Counted from the first letter of the stretch, positions 5,669-14,302 are shown. The stretch: 33,304 nt of DNA from Bacillota bacterium (GCA_023443285.1 JAEZVB010000047.1:1-33304), one strand, 5' to 3'. The notes: generated by a model not told the origin, from the letters alone. Made by a program: numbers and translations.

Positions 5669-7684
5669 ATGATGTTTGTTAGAATAAGAAAACGTGATGG
5701 ACGAGAAGCGGCTTTTGATGAAAGTAAAATAACGGAAGCTATATATAAAGCGGCGAAGGCAGTAGGCGGGGCAGATAGGGAACTGGCATTGGAACTTACA
5801 CTTAATGTGCTCAAGTTTCTAAAACAACAATATAATGGTGGGCTATTTGGCGTAGAAGATGTGCAGGATGCTGTTGAAAAGGTATTGATTGAAACAGGCC
5901 ACGCCAAAACAGCCAAGGCGTATATTTTGTATCGGGACAAGCGTAATCGGATGCGTGACGCTAAATCCGATCTAATGGACGCCGTTGGCGAAATTCTAGT
6001 GGAAACCAGCCGTGAAAATGCGAATGTTTCTAATTCGCCATCTGCTAAAATGTTGCAAATTGCTAGTGCTGCTAGTAAAGCATACTATTTAAACCGACTT
6101 ATTCCTGAAAAAGTTGCGCAAGCCCATGTTAAAGGGGATTATCATATCCACGATTTAGATTTTTACGGAAAAACCTTGACTTGTGTACAAATCCCACTTG
6201 GAAAATTACTTGATAGTGGCTTTAATAATGGGCATGGTTATATCCGTTCTCCAAAACGCCCTGCGTCAGCAACTGCACTTGCGGCCATTATCTTGCAGAG
6301 TTCGCAGAATGATATGCACGGTGGGCAGTCATTTGCCTTTTTTGACCGTGATATGGCGCGCTTTATGGAAAAAGCCAGCAACGAAGAAGTATATCAGGCT
6401 ATGGAGGCGCTGATTTATAATTTAAACAGTATGCATTCGCGGGCAGGTGCTCAGGTACCCTTTTCTAGTCTTAATATTGGTACAGATACTTCTCCGGCCG
6501 GACGGGCGGTAATAAAAAATATACTCTTAGCTTATGAAAAAGGCTTAGGCCGGGGTGAAAATCCTATTTTCCCGAATATCATCTTCCGTCTTCAGGAAGG
6601 GGTTAATTTTAATCCTAGCGATCCAAACTATGACTTGTTTAAATTGGCGATTCGAGTTGCTGCTCAACGGCTTAATCCTACGTTTAGTTTTATGGATTCC
6701 TCCTTTAATAAAGAGTATGGAGATCAGGTAGGCTATATGGGATGTCGTACGAGGGTAATGGCAAATCGGTGTGGTCCTGAAGTGACTGACGGACGTGGAA
6801 ATTTGAGTTTTACAACAATTAATCTACCCCGTTTAGCAATCAAAGCGGAGCGTAATTTCATGAAGTTTTACGAAAGTCTTGCCGAATTGATTGATTTAAC
6901 TTGCGAGCAACTCTATCACCGTTATCAAGTACAGGCTAAATTAAAAGTACGTGATATGCCATTCTTAATGGGCCAAGGACTTTATATAGATTCAGATAAG
7001 TTGAAGGCTAATGATTATATCGAAGACATTATAAAACATGGTACGCTTTCGGTTGGGTTTATCGGTTTGGCTGAGACGTTGACGGCTTTAACAGGCTGCC
7101 ACCATGGTGAAAATGAGGAATCCCAGATTATGGGGGAAGAAATTATTGCTTTTATGCGTGATAAACTTGATCGTGCCGCCGAACATTATGATTTGAACTA
7201 TACACTGTTAGCAACTCCGGCTGAAGGCCTATCAGGACGATTTGTAAAAATGGATCGTCGTGAATATGGGCTTATTCCTGGTGTTACCGATAAGGAATAT
7301 TATACAAATTCGTTTCACGTTCCAGTTGGTTATCCTATAAGTGTTTTTGACAAGATTCGTATTGAAGGTGTATATCACAAGTACACCAATGCCGGCCATA
7401 TCAGCTATGTTGAATTTGGGGCGCCACCGGTCAACAACCTTGGGGCGCTGGAAGAAATTATTCGTTACATGCGTAAATGTGATTTTGGCTATGCTGGTTT
7501 TAACTTTCCGGTTGATTTCTGTGAGAGTTGCGGGCGTCTGGGAGTAATTGATACAGAGGAATGCCCATCTTGCGGGACAACAACCATTCGGCGTGTTCGT
7601 CGTATTACCGGTTATTTAAGTACAGTTGATCGCTTTAATGATGCAAAATTAAACGAATTAAACCAGCGCGTACGCCATGTTTAG
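5669..7684 (+). CDS. nrdD: Anaerobic ribonucleoside-triphosphate reductase NrdD
   Basis: A class III ribonucleotide reductase that makes dNTPs from NTPs without oxygen, using a glycyl radical installed by NrdG. The N-terminal ATP-cone (about residues 3-95, VRIRKRDGREAAFDESKITE) is the allosteric site. The catalytic core contains YMGCRTRVMANRCGPE with active-site cysteines. The C-terminus has zinc ligands C618, C621, C632 and C635 and the glycyl-radical loop RRITGYLSTVDRFN with G648. The 671-residue length is normal. Two ATGs in tandem (5669, 5672) could both start translation. It is co-transcribed with nrdR and with nrdG 12 bp downstream. No aerobic class I reductase is seen in the window. 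Confidence 0.98.
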   Translation: MMFVRIRKRDGREAAFDESKITEAIYKAAKAVGGADRELALELTLNVLKFLKQQYNGGLFGVEDVQDAVEKVLIETGHAKTAKAYILYRDKRNRMRDAKSDLMDAVGEILVETSRENANVSNSPSAKMLQIASAASKAYYLNRLIPEKVAQAHVKGDYHIHDLDFYGKTLTCVQIPLGKLLDSGFNNGHGYIRSPKRPASATALAAIILQSSQNDMHGGQSFAFFDRDMARFMEKASNEEVYQAMEALIYNLNSMHSRAGAQVPFSSLNIGTDTSPAGRAVIKNILLAYEKGLGRGENPIFPNIIFRLQEGVNFNPSDPNYDLFKLAIRVAAQRLNPTFSFMDSSFNKEYGDQVGYMGCRTRVMANRCGPEVTDGRGNLSFTTINLPRLAIKAERNFMKFYESLAELIDLTCEQLYHRYQVQAKLKVRDMPFLMGQGLYIDSDKLKANDYIEDIIKHGTLSVGFIGLAETLTALTGCHHGENEESQIMGEEIIAFMRDKLDRAAEHYDLNYTLLATPAEGLSGRFVKMDRREYGLIPGVTDKEYYTNSFHVPVGYPISVFDKIRIEGVYHKYTNAGHISYVEFGAPPVNNLGALEEIIRYMRKCDFGYAGFNFPVDFCESCGRLGVIDTEECPSCGTTTIRRVRRITGYLSTVDRFNDAKLNELNQRVRHV

Positions 7685-7696
7685 GAGCGGATATCG

Positions 7697-8233
7697 ATGG
7701 ACATTAGACTTGCTGGGATAACAAAAGAGAGTATTGTTGACGGCCCGGGATTGCGATTAGTCGTATTTACCCAAGGTTGTCCACATAACTGTAATGGCTG
7801 TCATAACCCGGATACTCACGATGTAAACGGGGGCTATGTCACAGATATCGAAGGCCTTTATCAATATATCGAGGGAATGGCTGCCCGCAATATACTGCTC
7901 AGGGGAGTCACGTTCTCGGGAGGAGAGCCATTTCTTCAGGCCAAGCCATTAGCTGTATTGGCAAAGCAGCTAGGGGCATTAGGAATGGATATTGTTACTT
8001 ATAGTGGCTTTACCTTTGAACAGTTGGCAGCTATGGCCTTGAATCGTAAAAGTATACGGGAGCTGCTTGAACAAACTGATCTCTTAATAGATGGCGTATA
8101 TAAGTCAAATGAACGTGATTTAGGATTAGCCTTTCGCGGATCCCGGAACCAGCGTTTAATTGATGTGAAAGCAACAATTGAGGCTGGACGGGTGGTGCTA
8201 TGGGAAGATCTTGCACAAAAGCGCTGGGCATAA
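7697..8233 (+). CDS. nrdG: Anaerobic ribonucleotide reductase activating protein NrdG
   Basis: A radical SAM activase that generates the glycyl radical on NrdD. The 4Fe-4S motif is C28-x3-C32-x2-C35 in FTQGCPHNCNGCHNPDTHD, and the SAM-binding GGEP motif appears in TFSGGEPFLQ. At 178 residues it is the usual length. It is the third gene of the nrdR-nrdD-nrdG operon, 12 bp after nrdD. A C-terminal segment IDGVYKSNERD is also family-typical. Confidence 0.97.
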   Translation: MDIRLAGITKESIVDGPGLRLVVFTQGCPHNCNGCHNPDTHDVNGGYVTDIEGLYQYIEGMAARNILLRGVTFSGGEPFLQAKPLAVLAKQLGALGMDIVTYSGFTFEQLAAMALNRKSIRELLEQTDLLIDGVYKSNERDLGLAFRGSRNQRLIDVKATIEAGRVVLWEDLAQKRWA

Positions 8234-8273
8234 AGGCCAACTCATAATACAATAAATTATTGATATACTATTA

Positions 8274-8310
8274 TAATGTCACCAGTAACTACAGTTAGCG
8301 GCAGACATTA
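8274..8310. promoter_or_regulatory. Inverted repeat in the radical SAM gene leader
   Basis: TAATGTC (8274-8280) and GACATTA (8304-8310) are perfectly complementary and enclose a second small stem TAAC/GTTA (8286-8289 and 8294-8297). A -10-like TATAAT (8272-8277) overlaps the left arm and the ribosome-binding site follows the right arm. It could be an operator or a leader structure. No good -35 is visible. Confidence 0.3.
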
Positions 8311-8322
8311 CAGGTGGATGTG

Positions 8323-10059
8323 ATGAAAATGTCATGGCATTTGAAAGAACGCCTACAAAAAATCGTGGCAGAGGAGCAGGGAACAATGGCCTATGCGCCT
8401 GGTTCCCGTCGCCCAATGGCGCTTGTATACCCGAATACCTATCATGTTGGCATGTCCAACCTGGGAATGCATATTATCTATGAACAGATAAACAGCCGGG
8501 GCGATACAGCCTGCGAACGGCTGTTTTTGCCTGATAAAAAAACGTTAGACGAGTATGTGCGAACCAATAATCCGTTATTAACCTTAGAGAACCAGTTACC
8601 CTTATATGAATTTCCGTTAATTGCTTTTGCTGTTTCTTTCGAAATGGATTATTTTAATTTGATTACCATACTAATGACAGGCAAAGTGCCAGTAGTGGCT
8701 GCTGAACGGGGAGAACATGATCCGCTGGTAATTATCGGCGGGCCATGTGCTACGTTCAATCCGGAACCCCTCGCCGATTTTGTCGATGCTTGTATAATTG
8801 GCGAAGGTGAAGAGGTAATCCAAGAATTCCTTGATAGTTATTACGACAGTTTGCAGCAAGGGTTGCCAAGAGAACAACTATTGCTGCGACTGGCGCAGAT
8901 TGAAGGAGTTTATGTTCCGCGTTTTTATCAGCCCGTATACACTAGTGATGGTGTCATTGAATGCTATGAACGACATTCACAGGTCAGAGCTAAGGTAAGC
9001 CGCCGGTATATTAAGGATTTGAGTAAATATCCGGCACAGACCGTAATTGTTACCTCTGAAACTGAATTTAGGAATATGTACTTAATTGAGGTTGCTAGAG
9101 GCTGTGGCAGGCATTGCCGTTTCTGCATGGCAGGGTATTGTTTCCGAAATCCCAGGGTGCGTTCACTTTCGCAGATTGTTGACGGTGTGGCAAAAGCCAA
9201 GCTGCTTTCGGCAAAAGTCGGTCTAATGGGTGCGGCAATTTCTGATTATCCTGAAATCGATGAATTATGCCAATTAATTCTGGATGCGGGACTTACTATG
9301 TCGGTTGCGTCACTTAGGGCGGATTCGCTGACGCCTGGGTTGGTAAAATCTTTGGCTGCCAGTGGTCAAAAAACCATTACGCTGGCACCCGAAGCGGGCA
9401 GCGAGAGAATGCGCAGAGTAATCAATAAGAGTATTACAGATGAGCATTTATACCAAGCCGTAGCGGCAGCAGCAACTGCCGGGATTCCACATGTTCGGTT
9501 ATATATTATGGTTGGCTTACCGGGAGAAAGTACTCAGGATGTTGAGGCTATTGTTGAAATGGCACATAGTGTTAAGAACCACATGGAATCTTTAGGCAGT
9601 AGGGGAACGTTAACATTAAGTATTAATCCCTTTATTCCTAAACCGTTTACACCCTTTCAGTGGTTGCCGATGGCTGCTATGGCAGAAGTATCTTCTAGAC
9701 TGAAATACATTCAAACATCCTTGAAAAAAAGAAAAGGTGTAGAAGTATTAATTGAGCAACCTAAAGAAGCCTATATCCAAAGTGTGTTAGCGCGCGGTGA
9801 CCGCAGATTGGGGCAAGTGTTATTGACAACTGTCGCTAGTGGAGGGGTTAAAGGTTGGAAGCAGGCATTAAAAATTCATAAAGTTAATGAAGAATTCTAC
9901 TTATATCGGTCAAGAGGTGAAACCGAGGTTTTGCCGTGGGATAACTTGAGCATGGGTATCGATACATCATATCTAGTGTCTGAATACCATCAATCACAAG
10001 AAGAAAAATACACCCCGCCATGTAGTACTGGGTGTAAAAGATGTGGAGTATGTCACTAA
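8323..10059 (+). CDS. B12-binding-domain radical SAM protein of unknown function
   Basis: About 578 residues. The N-terminal part (residues 30-200) resembles a cobalamin-binding-like domain (LVIIGGPCATFNPEPLADFV and ACIIGEGEE). The radical SAM core has C261-x3-C265-x2-C268 in RGCGRHCRFCMAGYCFRNPR, and later TLAPEAGSERMRRVINKSI. The C-terminus ends in four more cysteines (C567, C571, C574, C577), which suggests an extra metal site. It matches the type of protein called TIGR03960-like radical SAM in Clostridia, often next to a DUF2344 partner and ribosomal genes; that partner is not here. I chose ATG 8323 because AGGTGG at 8312-8317 suits it better than the GTG at 8314. Substrate unknown; possibly RNA or ribosomal protein modification. 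Confidence 0.82.
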   Translation: MKMSWHLKERLQKIVAEEQGTMAYAPGSRRPMALVYPNTYHVGMSNLGMHIIYEQINSRGDTACERLFLPDKKTLDEYVRTNNPLLTLENQLPLYEFPLIAFAVSFEMDYFNLITILMTGKVPVVAAERGEHDPLVIIGGPCATFNPEPLADFVDACIIGEGEEVIQEFLDSYYDSLQQGLPREQLLLRLAQIEGVYVPRFYQPVYTSDGVIECYERHSQVRAKVSRRYIKDLSKYPAQTVIVTSETEFRNMYLIEVARGCGRHCRFCMAGYCFRNPRVRSLSQIVDGVAKAKLLSAKVGLMGAAISDYPEIDELCQLILDAGLTMSVASLRADSLTPGLVKSLAASGQKTITLAPEAGSERMRRVINKSITDEHLYQAVAAAATAGIPHVRLYIMVGLPGESTQDVEAIVEMAHSVKNHMESLGSRGTLTLSINPFIPKPFTPFQWLPMAAMAEVSSRLKYIQTSLKKRKGVEVLIEQPKEAYIQSVLARGDRRLGQVLLTTVASGGVKGWKQALKIHKVNEEFYLYRSRGETEVLPWDNLSMGIDTSYLVSEYHQSQEEKYTPPCSTGCKRCGVCH

Positions 10060-10087
10060 AAAGGAATAATATATTAAACAAACGAAA

Positions 10088-10109
10088 AAGCAGAGCGTTT
10101 GCTCTGCTT
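10088..10109 (-). terminator. Terminator, mainly for the minus-strand tRNA-Pro
   Basis: AAGCAGAGC (10088-10096) pairs with GCTCTGCTT (10101-10109) around a GTTT loop. On the minus strand a T tract follows, so it should end the tRNA transcript; it also sits just after the radical SAM gene on the plus strand. Confidence 0.8.
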
Positions 10110-10204
10110 AATTGTTATTCCATGAATGGGAAGCGCATGCACTTGTGTCGATCACAGGTTGATTTACAGTGCCAACTGATCATTAGATGTTCTCGGGAAT
10201 TAAC

Positions 10205-10281
10205 TGGTCGGGGCGACAGGATTCGAACCTGCGGCCTCTTGGTCCCGAACCAAGCGCGCTACCAAACTGCGCTACGCCCCG
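10205..10281 (-). tRNA. tRNA-Pro (anticodon CGG)
   Basis: A 77-nt cloverleaf on the minus strand with an encoded CCA. The acceptor stem is CGGGGCG/CGCCCCG. The anticodon stem CTTGG/CCAAG closes the loop TTCGGGA, giving anticodon CGG (codon CCG). The T arm contains GGTTCGAATCC. It is a single tRNA transcribed opposite to both neighbours, with its own promoter and terminator. Confidence 0.97.
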
Positions 10282-10295
10282 GCTCACAGTTATTA

Positions 10296-10324
10296 AGTAT
10301 ACACACTCATAATACGGTTGTCAA
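10296..10324 (-). promoter_or_regulatory. Consensus sigma-A promoter of tRNA-Pro
   Basis: On the minus strand TTGACA (10324-10319) and TATACT (10301-10296) are separated by exactly 17 bp. The tRNA begins 15 bp after the -10, leaving only a short leader for RNase P to remove. Confidence 0.93.
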
Positions 10325-10382
10325 CAGCGAGAAGGAGTAATTTGTACGGTTTTTGCAACTGCCATTTAAGTCTTTAGTCCTA

Positions 10383-10408
10383 CAGGAATTTTATAGAAAC
10401 TGTCGAAA
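10383..10408 (+). promoter_or_regulatory. Sigma-H-like promoter candidate for the NlpC/P60 gene
   Basis: CAGGAATT followed after 11 bp by GTCGAAA resembles the sigma-H pattern RnAGGAwWW-N11/12-RnnGAAT, with one mismatch in the -10 core. Some B. subtilis NlpC/P60 hydrolases are sigma-H dependent, but this site is weaker than the one before spoVS. Confidence 0.3.
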
Positions 10409-10461
10409 GTAAAAAAGATGAGTAAGGCGTTGGAATAAATCAATCAACTGGAGGAATGTTT

Positions 10462-11163
10462 TTGAAGTTAGTAAAAATTATCTTTTTTATGACTGTATGT
10501 ATATTTGCATTGCTGATAAATTGCGGTAATCCGGTCTTTGCAGCAGGAAGTGATATGCCGGTACTAAGGCTAGGCGATGCCAATGACGCCGTCTATAACT
10601 TGCAGGTAGAGCTTAAAAAAAGAGGCTTTTATCAAGCTGATGTGGATGGCAGTTTTGGTTCAGATACTAAGTCGGCTGTTATTGCATTCCAACAGGCGAT
10701 AGGAATTGAAGATGATGGTATTGTTGGTTTGGGAACGTGGCAGGCACTGCGGAATCCGGCGGGTGTCTCCGAATCAAGTCGTGGTCATAATGGACTCGGA
10801 CGGCAACTTGCTAATTTTGCCCAAGGATTTTTAGGTGTTACTTATGCTTGGGGCGGGGCAAGTCCCGGTGGATTTGATTGTTCAGGTTTTGTTTATTATG
10901 TCTATAATCACTATGGTATTTCTGTGCCAAGGGTTGCCGATGAACAATACGAGTTTGGGCAACGGATACCATTAACTGATATTCAGCCGGGTGACTTAGT
11001 TTTCTATAGCACATACACCCCTGGCCCTTCGCATGTTGGCATTTATGTGGGTAACGGTCAATTTGTTCATGCTAGCTCTGGTGCTGATCAAGTAACATTA
11101 ACGTCGATGGCTAAGCCCTATTACAAAGCAAGGTTTTTGGGAGCTTTTCGTATTGCTAGATAA
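10462..11163 (+). CDS. Secreted NlpC/P60 peptidoglycan endopeptidase with PG-binding domain
   Basis: A 233-residue secreted cell-wall hydrolase. A signal peptide covers about residues 1-27 (likely cleavage VFA|AGS). Residues 34-97 form a peptidoglycan-binding type 1 repeat (LRLGDANDAVYNLQVELKKR, later AFQQAIGIEDDGIVG). Residues 114-233 are an NlpC/P60 papain-like domain with C140 (FDCSGF), H191 (SHVGIY) and H203 (FVHASS) as the catalytic set; such enzymes cut D-Glu-diaminopimelate bonds in stem peptides. TTG 10462 is preferred because GGAGG at 10450-10454 is one base from the in-frame ATG 10456. It is a single gene with its own terminator and may act in growth, division or sporulation. Confidence 0.93.
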   Translation: MKLVKIIFFMTVCIFALLINCGNPVFAAGSDMPVLRLGDANDAVYNLQVELKKRGFYQADVDGSFGSDTKSAVIAFQQAIGIEDDGIVGLGTWQALRNPAGVSESSRGHNGLGRQLANFAQGFLGVTYAWGGASPGGFDCSGFVYYVYNHYGISVPRVADEQYEFGQRIPLTDIQPGDLVFYSTYTPGPSHVGIYVGNGQFVHASSGADQVTLTSMAKPYYKARFLGAFRIAR

Positions 11164-11172
11164 GTAATAATA

Positions 11173-11200
11173 AAAATAGCCGGATATCCGGTTATTTTTT
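11173..11200 (+). terminator. Rho-independent terminator after the NlpC/P60 gene
   Basis: AATAGCCGGATATCCGGTTATTTTTT folds back on itself around ATAT and ends in a T run, 10 bp after the stop codon. Confidence 0.85.
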
Positions 11201-11330
11201 GTTTGTCTAATACTAAGGCGGTTATAATAAGATAAGAAAAATATTATTTTATACAGAAAGTGCTTCGTATGCGTAAAATGTGCTAAAATATTTATGTTAA
11301 AATGAAATATAGGTTACGATTGAGGTATAT

Positions 11331-11942
11331 ATGCGTATTATTACAGGAGTTGCCAAAGGAATTAAACTTAAAGCCCCCAAAGGGCTGGATGTACGTCCTA
11401 CTGCTGACCGAGTCAAAGAATCTATATTTAATATCCTGGCAAACATGAATTTATCGATGGACCGAAATGCAATAATAGGTGCAAGAGTACTAGATTTATT
11501 TGCTGGTACAGGTAATTTGGGGTTAGAGGCATTAAGCCGCGGAGCGGTTCACGCACTGTTTGTGGATCATAGCTCTGTAAGTCTTCTAGCGACAAAAGAA
11601 AACATTAGTCATACCGATTTAGGTGAGTTCGCAGAAATTCAACGCGGAGACTCGCTTAAAACATTGGACAAATTAAGTCAAAACGGGCGATCCTTCACGT
11701 TAGTATTTTTAGATCCTCCGTATAACCAGGGTTTAGTAAATGCCGTACTGCAAAAACTTGATACAACTAATGTTGTGGAACATGGAGGAGTAATTGTTGT
11801 TGAACATTCCAAACATGAAAAGTTAAATATGGATTGGAAATATCTGAAGTTAGTTCGCGACGAACGATATGGGGAAACATTTGTGGCTTTTTTGATGCGA
11901 GATTACGATAATACTAAAAATACTACATCAGGAGGAATTTGA
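11331..11942 (+). CDS. rsmD: 16S rRNA (guanine-966-N2)-methyltransferase RsmD
   Basis: A SAM-dependent methyltransferase that modifies G966 of 16S rRNA during 30S assembly. The N-terminus MRIITGVAKGIKLKAPKGLD and RPTADRVKESIFNIL is diagnostic, motif I is VLDLFAGTGNLGLEALSRGA, and the catalytic motif IV is DPPY. At 203 residues it is slightly longer than the usual 185-190, with an unconserved tail. TGAGG at 11321-11325 precedes ATG 11331. The stop is 1 bp before coaD, so the two are translationally linked. This is the B. subtilis ylbH position. Confidence 0.95.
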   Translation: MRIITGVAKGIKLKAPKGLDVRPTADRVKESIFNILANMNLSMDRNAIIGARVLDLFAGTGNLGLEALSRGAVHALFVDHSSVSLLATKENISHTDLGEFAEIQRGDSLKTLDKLSQNGRSFTLVFLDPPYNQGLVNAVLQKLDTTNVVEHGGVIVVEHSKHEKLNMDWKYLKLVRDERYGETFVAFLMRDYDNTKNTTSGGI

Positions 11943-11943
11943 T

Positions 11944-12429
11944 ATGAGGATAGGCGTTTGCCCAGGAAGTTTTGATCCTGTTACTAACGGGCATATAGAT
12001 ATATTCTCGCGGGCTAGCAAGATGTTTGATTTATTAATTGTTGCTGTTTTTCATAATCCCAACAAAAATCCATTATTCACCATGCAGGAGCGGGTGGAGA
12101 TGTTAAACCTGGCAACTAAAGATATTTCCAATATCAAAGTTGATTGTTTTTCTGGTCTGTTAAATGATTATGTTAGGCGGCAAAACAGTAATTTTATTGT
12201 TCGCGGGCTGAGAGCATTAAGTGATTTTGAGTACGAGTTTAACCGTGCTTTATTGATAAAAAAAATCGATCCGGAAATTGAAACAGTTTTTATGATGACA
12301 AGTAATGAGTATTCGTTTATTAGTTCTAGCGGAATAAAGGAATTGGCGAAATTTGGAGGAGTAATTACTGGGTTAGTTCCTGAATGTTTGGAAGAGAAAA
12401 TTATAAAAAGAATTGGTGAGAAAAAATAG
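11944..12429 (+). CDS. coaD: Phosphopantetheine adenylyltransferase CoaD
   Basis: Transfers AMP from ATP to 4'-phosphopantetheine, the penultimate step of coenzyme A synthesis; CoA also supplies the acyl-carrier prosthetic group used by the fab genes downstream. Motifs: GSFDPVTNGHID (residues 9-20, T/HxGH nucleotide-binding loop), NKNPLFTMQERVEML, IVRGLRALSDFEYE and YSFISSSGIKELA. At 161 residues it is full length. GGAGG in the rsmD tail provides the ribosome-binding site. It corresponds to B. subtilis ylbI. Confidence 0.98.
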   Translation: MRIGVCPGSFDPVTNGHIDIFSRASKMFDLLIVAVFHNPNKNPLFTMQERVEMLNLATKDISNIKVDCFSGLLNDYVRRQNSNFIVRGLRALSDFEYEFNRALLIKKIDPEIETVFMMTSNEYSFISSSGIKELAKFGGVITGLVPECLEEKIIKRIGEKK

Positions 12430-12457
12430 ATTTATTTGAATGGGAAGGGAGAATATT

Positions 12458-12919
12458 ATGAGTATTGAGAAGCTATTAGATGAGATGGAGAATGTGTTGG
12501 TTGAGGCGGCCCGCGTACCCTTTACTAATAAAAGGGTTGTTGAGGAAGATGAATTAGCTAGATTTCTAGATGAATTTCGGGAATTATTGCCGAAAGAGCT
12601 TGAAGAAGCAAAAAGAATAATCGCTGAGCGTCAGCATATTCTTGATGAAGCACAAAAGGAAGCCCAGAATATTATCGAACAGGCTAAAACCTACGTCTGT
12701 AAGCTTACTGATGAAAATATTATCAATAAACAAGCGCATGAGCAAGCAAACGAAATTATGACGCAGGCCAATAGGAATGCTAAAAATTTACAAAATGATG
12801 CTGTCACTTATGCGGATGAAGTATTTAAACATGTGCTGAATAACTTGGAACAAACACTGGAAGTAGTTCGGCAAGGGCATCGGGATTTACAACAAAATAA
12901 AAGTAACTTAGCAAAATAG
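12458..12919 (+). CDS. Coiled-coil protein of the 'ATPase' / V-ATPase subunit E-like type
   Basis: A 153-residue soluble, highly charged protein. Residues from about 45 to 105 form an alanine/glutamate-rich amphipathic helix (EEAKRIIAERQHILDEAQKE, then AQNIIEQAK), followed by a second helical part. This resembles ATP-synthase b/E-subunit or DivIVA-like coiled coils, and homologues next to coaD in related Firmicutes are loosely annotated as ATPase. No nucleotide-binding motif is present, so that label is not supported. ATG 12458 follows GAAGGGAG at a good distance; the ATG at 12440 lies before the Shine-Dalgarno. It is the last gene of the rsmD-coaD unit and converges on ylbJ with a 16-bp gap. 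Confidence 0.75.
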   Translation: MSIEKLLDEMENVLVEAARVPFTNKRVVEEDELARFLDEFRELLPKELEEAKRIIAERQHILDEAQKEAQNIIEQAKTYVCKLTDENIINKQAHEQANEIMTQANRNAKNLQNDAVTYADEVFKHVLNNLEQTLEVVRQGHRDLQQNKSNLAK

Positions 12920-12935
12920 TATAACTCGTTTAGTT

Positions 12936-14186
12936 TCATCTTTTCGCATATCGATAGATTCCCTGTAGCAGATGAATGGTTATTGATATAACGATCAATA
13001 GGCTTAGTAATATTCCGATTTGATAAGTTGTCTGCTCAAGTCTAAGTAACCAAAAACTTAAACTATTACTTTGGCTCATGCTCAAAGATACGGGAATGAC
13101 CAGTAATTGAGTGACGCTTTGTCCTGAGTTGAGAAGTAGTATGGTCATGAAAGCGGCAAGTATAGCATGTAGTAATCTGCCTACAATGTAGGGAGTCATG
13201 CGGATGCCTGATTCAATAACAATACTAGCTACTTGGCCATGAACGGAAAGGCCGCTCCAAGCAATAATAGCACTGGCAATGGCAACTTTTTCAATTAGCG
13301 GGGCAGCAGCTTGACTGACTGCTAGTGTCCCTAAATCAATCTCAAATAAGCCGCTTACTAATGCAGGAGCCAAATTGGTATTATAGTTGATTAGGCTAAG
13401 TAGTGATGCAAACATACCATTGAGCAGAGTAGTAATGCCAACTATCGTCATGATGCGAATAAATACTGAGAACACAATAATAAAACCGCCAATTAATAGT
13501 ATGGTATTCATGGATGATTTCACAGCATCACCGAGCAATTGTCCGGTTGTGCGCTTATCTTCTTTATGAGCAGCATATAAGGCTCGAAATGCACGAATAA
13601 TAATATTACCGGTCGCCACGGGATGATCACGGCTGAATGTATCTCGGCTGCGACCATGAAATCTAAAAATAATCCCAACGATAAAACTTGATATGTAATG
13701 GGCCAGTGCAATTGTGACACCTAATTCCGGCATACCAAACATACCTACGGCTACCGCCCCGAACATGAATAGGGGATCAGCCGTATTGGTGAATGATAGT
13801 AGGCGTTCAGCTTCAACAGCTGTACAAAGCTGATTCTTGCGAAATCGACAGGTTATTACAGCATCCATAGGGTAACCTGAGGCAAGCCCCATAGACATGG
13901 CAAAAGCACCAACTCCGGGAACATTGAAAAGTGGTCTCATCAGAGGTTCAAGCAAAACACCAATGAAGTGCACTACTCCAATCCCCATTAGTATTTCGGA
14001 TAAAATAAAAAAAGGAAGTAGAGCGGGAAAGACTACATTCCACCATAAGTTCAAACCCATAATGGCTGAATCAAAGGTTTCTTTTGGATATGTTACCATT
14101 GTAATAGTAATAAAGACTGTGCAAAAGGCCATAAAATATGTTAGTAAACGTGAACGATAACGCCTGCCGCTGCCCCAGGTCCGCAT
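12936..14186 (-). CDS. ylbJ: Sporulation integral membrane protein YlbJ
   Basis: A polytopic membrane protein of 416 residues with many hydrophobic spans and two Gate (nucleoside-recognition-like) regions, for example FPALLPFFILSEILMGIGVV and ASAIIAWSGLSVHGQVASIV. The motif MSMGLASGYPMDAVITCRFR is typical of YlbJ. In B. subtilis ylbJ is needed for heat-resistant spores and is under sigma-E, and related proteins are proposed transporters. GGAGGAGG lies 8-15 bases before the ATG. It is on the opposite strand from its neighbours and starts divergently from the patatin gene. I saw no convincing sigma-E promoter. Confidence 0.93.
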   Translation of the reverse strand: MRTWGSGRRYRSRLLTYFMAFCTVFITITMVTYPKETFDSAIMGLNLWWNVVFPALLPFFILSEILMGIGVVHFIGVLLEPLMRPLFNVPGVGAFAMSMGLASGYPMDAVITCRFRKNQLCTAVEAERLLSFTNTADPLFMFGAVAVGMFGMPELGVTIALAHYISSFIVGIIFRFHGRSRDTFSRDHPVATGNIIIRAFRALYAAHKEDKRTTGQLLGDAVKSSMNTILLIGGFIIVFSVFIRIMTIVGITTLLNGMFASLLSLINYNTNLAPALVSGLFEIDLGTLAVSQAAAPLIEKVAIASAIIAWSGLSVHGQVASIVIESGIRMTPYIVGRLLHAILAAFMTILLLNSGQSVTQLLVIPVSLSMSQSNSLSFWLLRLEQTTYQIGILLSLLIVISITIHLLQGIYRYAKR

Positions 14187-14302
14187 ATTGTATCTCCTCC
14201 TCCAAGCCGTGCGGTTTGATAATATATATATTTATAGGCCGGAGGTAATATAACTAAAATGAAGTGCCAAATACATCGTAGTTGTATTGGAGGGGGTGGA
14301 AT

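Noticed and set aside
14187..14290. Sigma-E promoter for ylbJ
   Set aside because: TATATT and AT-rich blocks occur on the minus strand at roughly the right distance, but neither element matches the consensus well enough in such AT-rich DNA.
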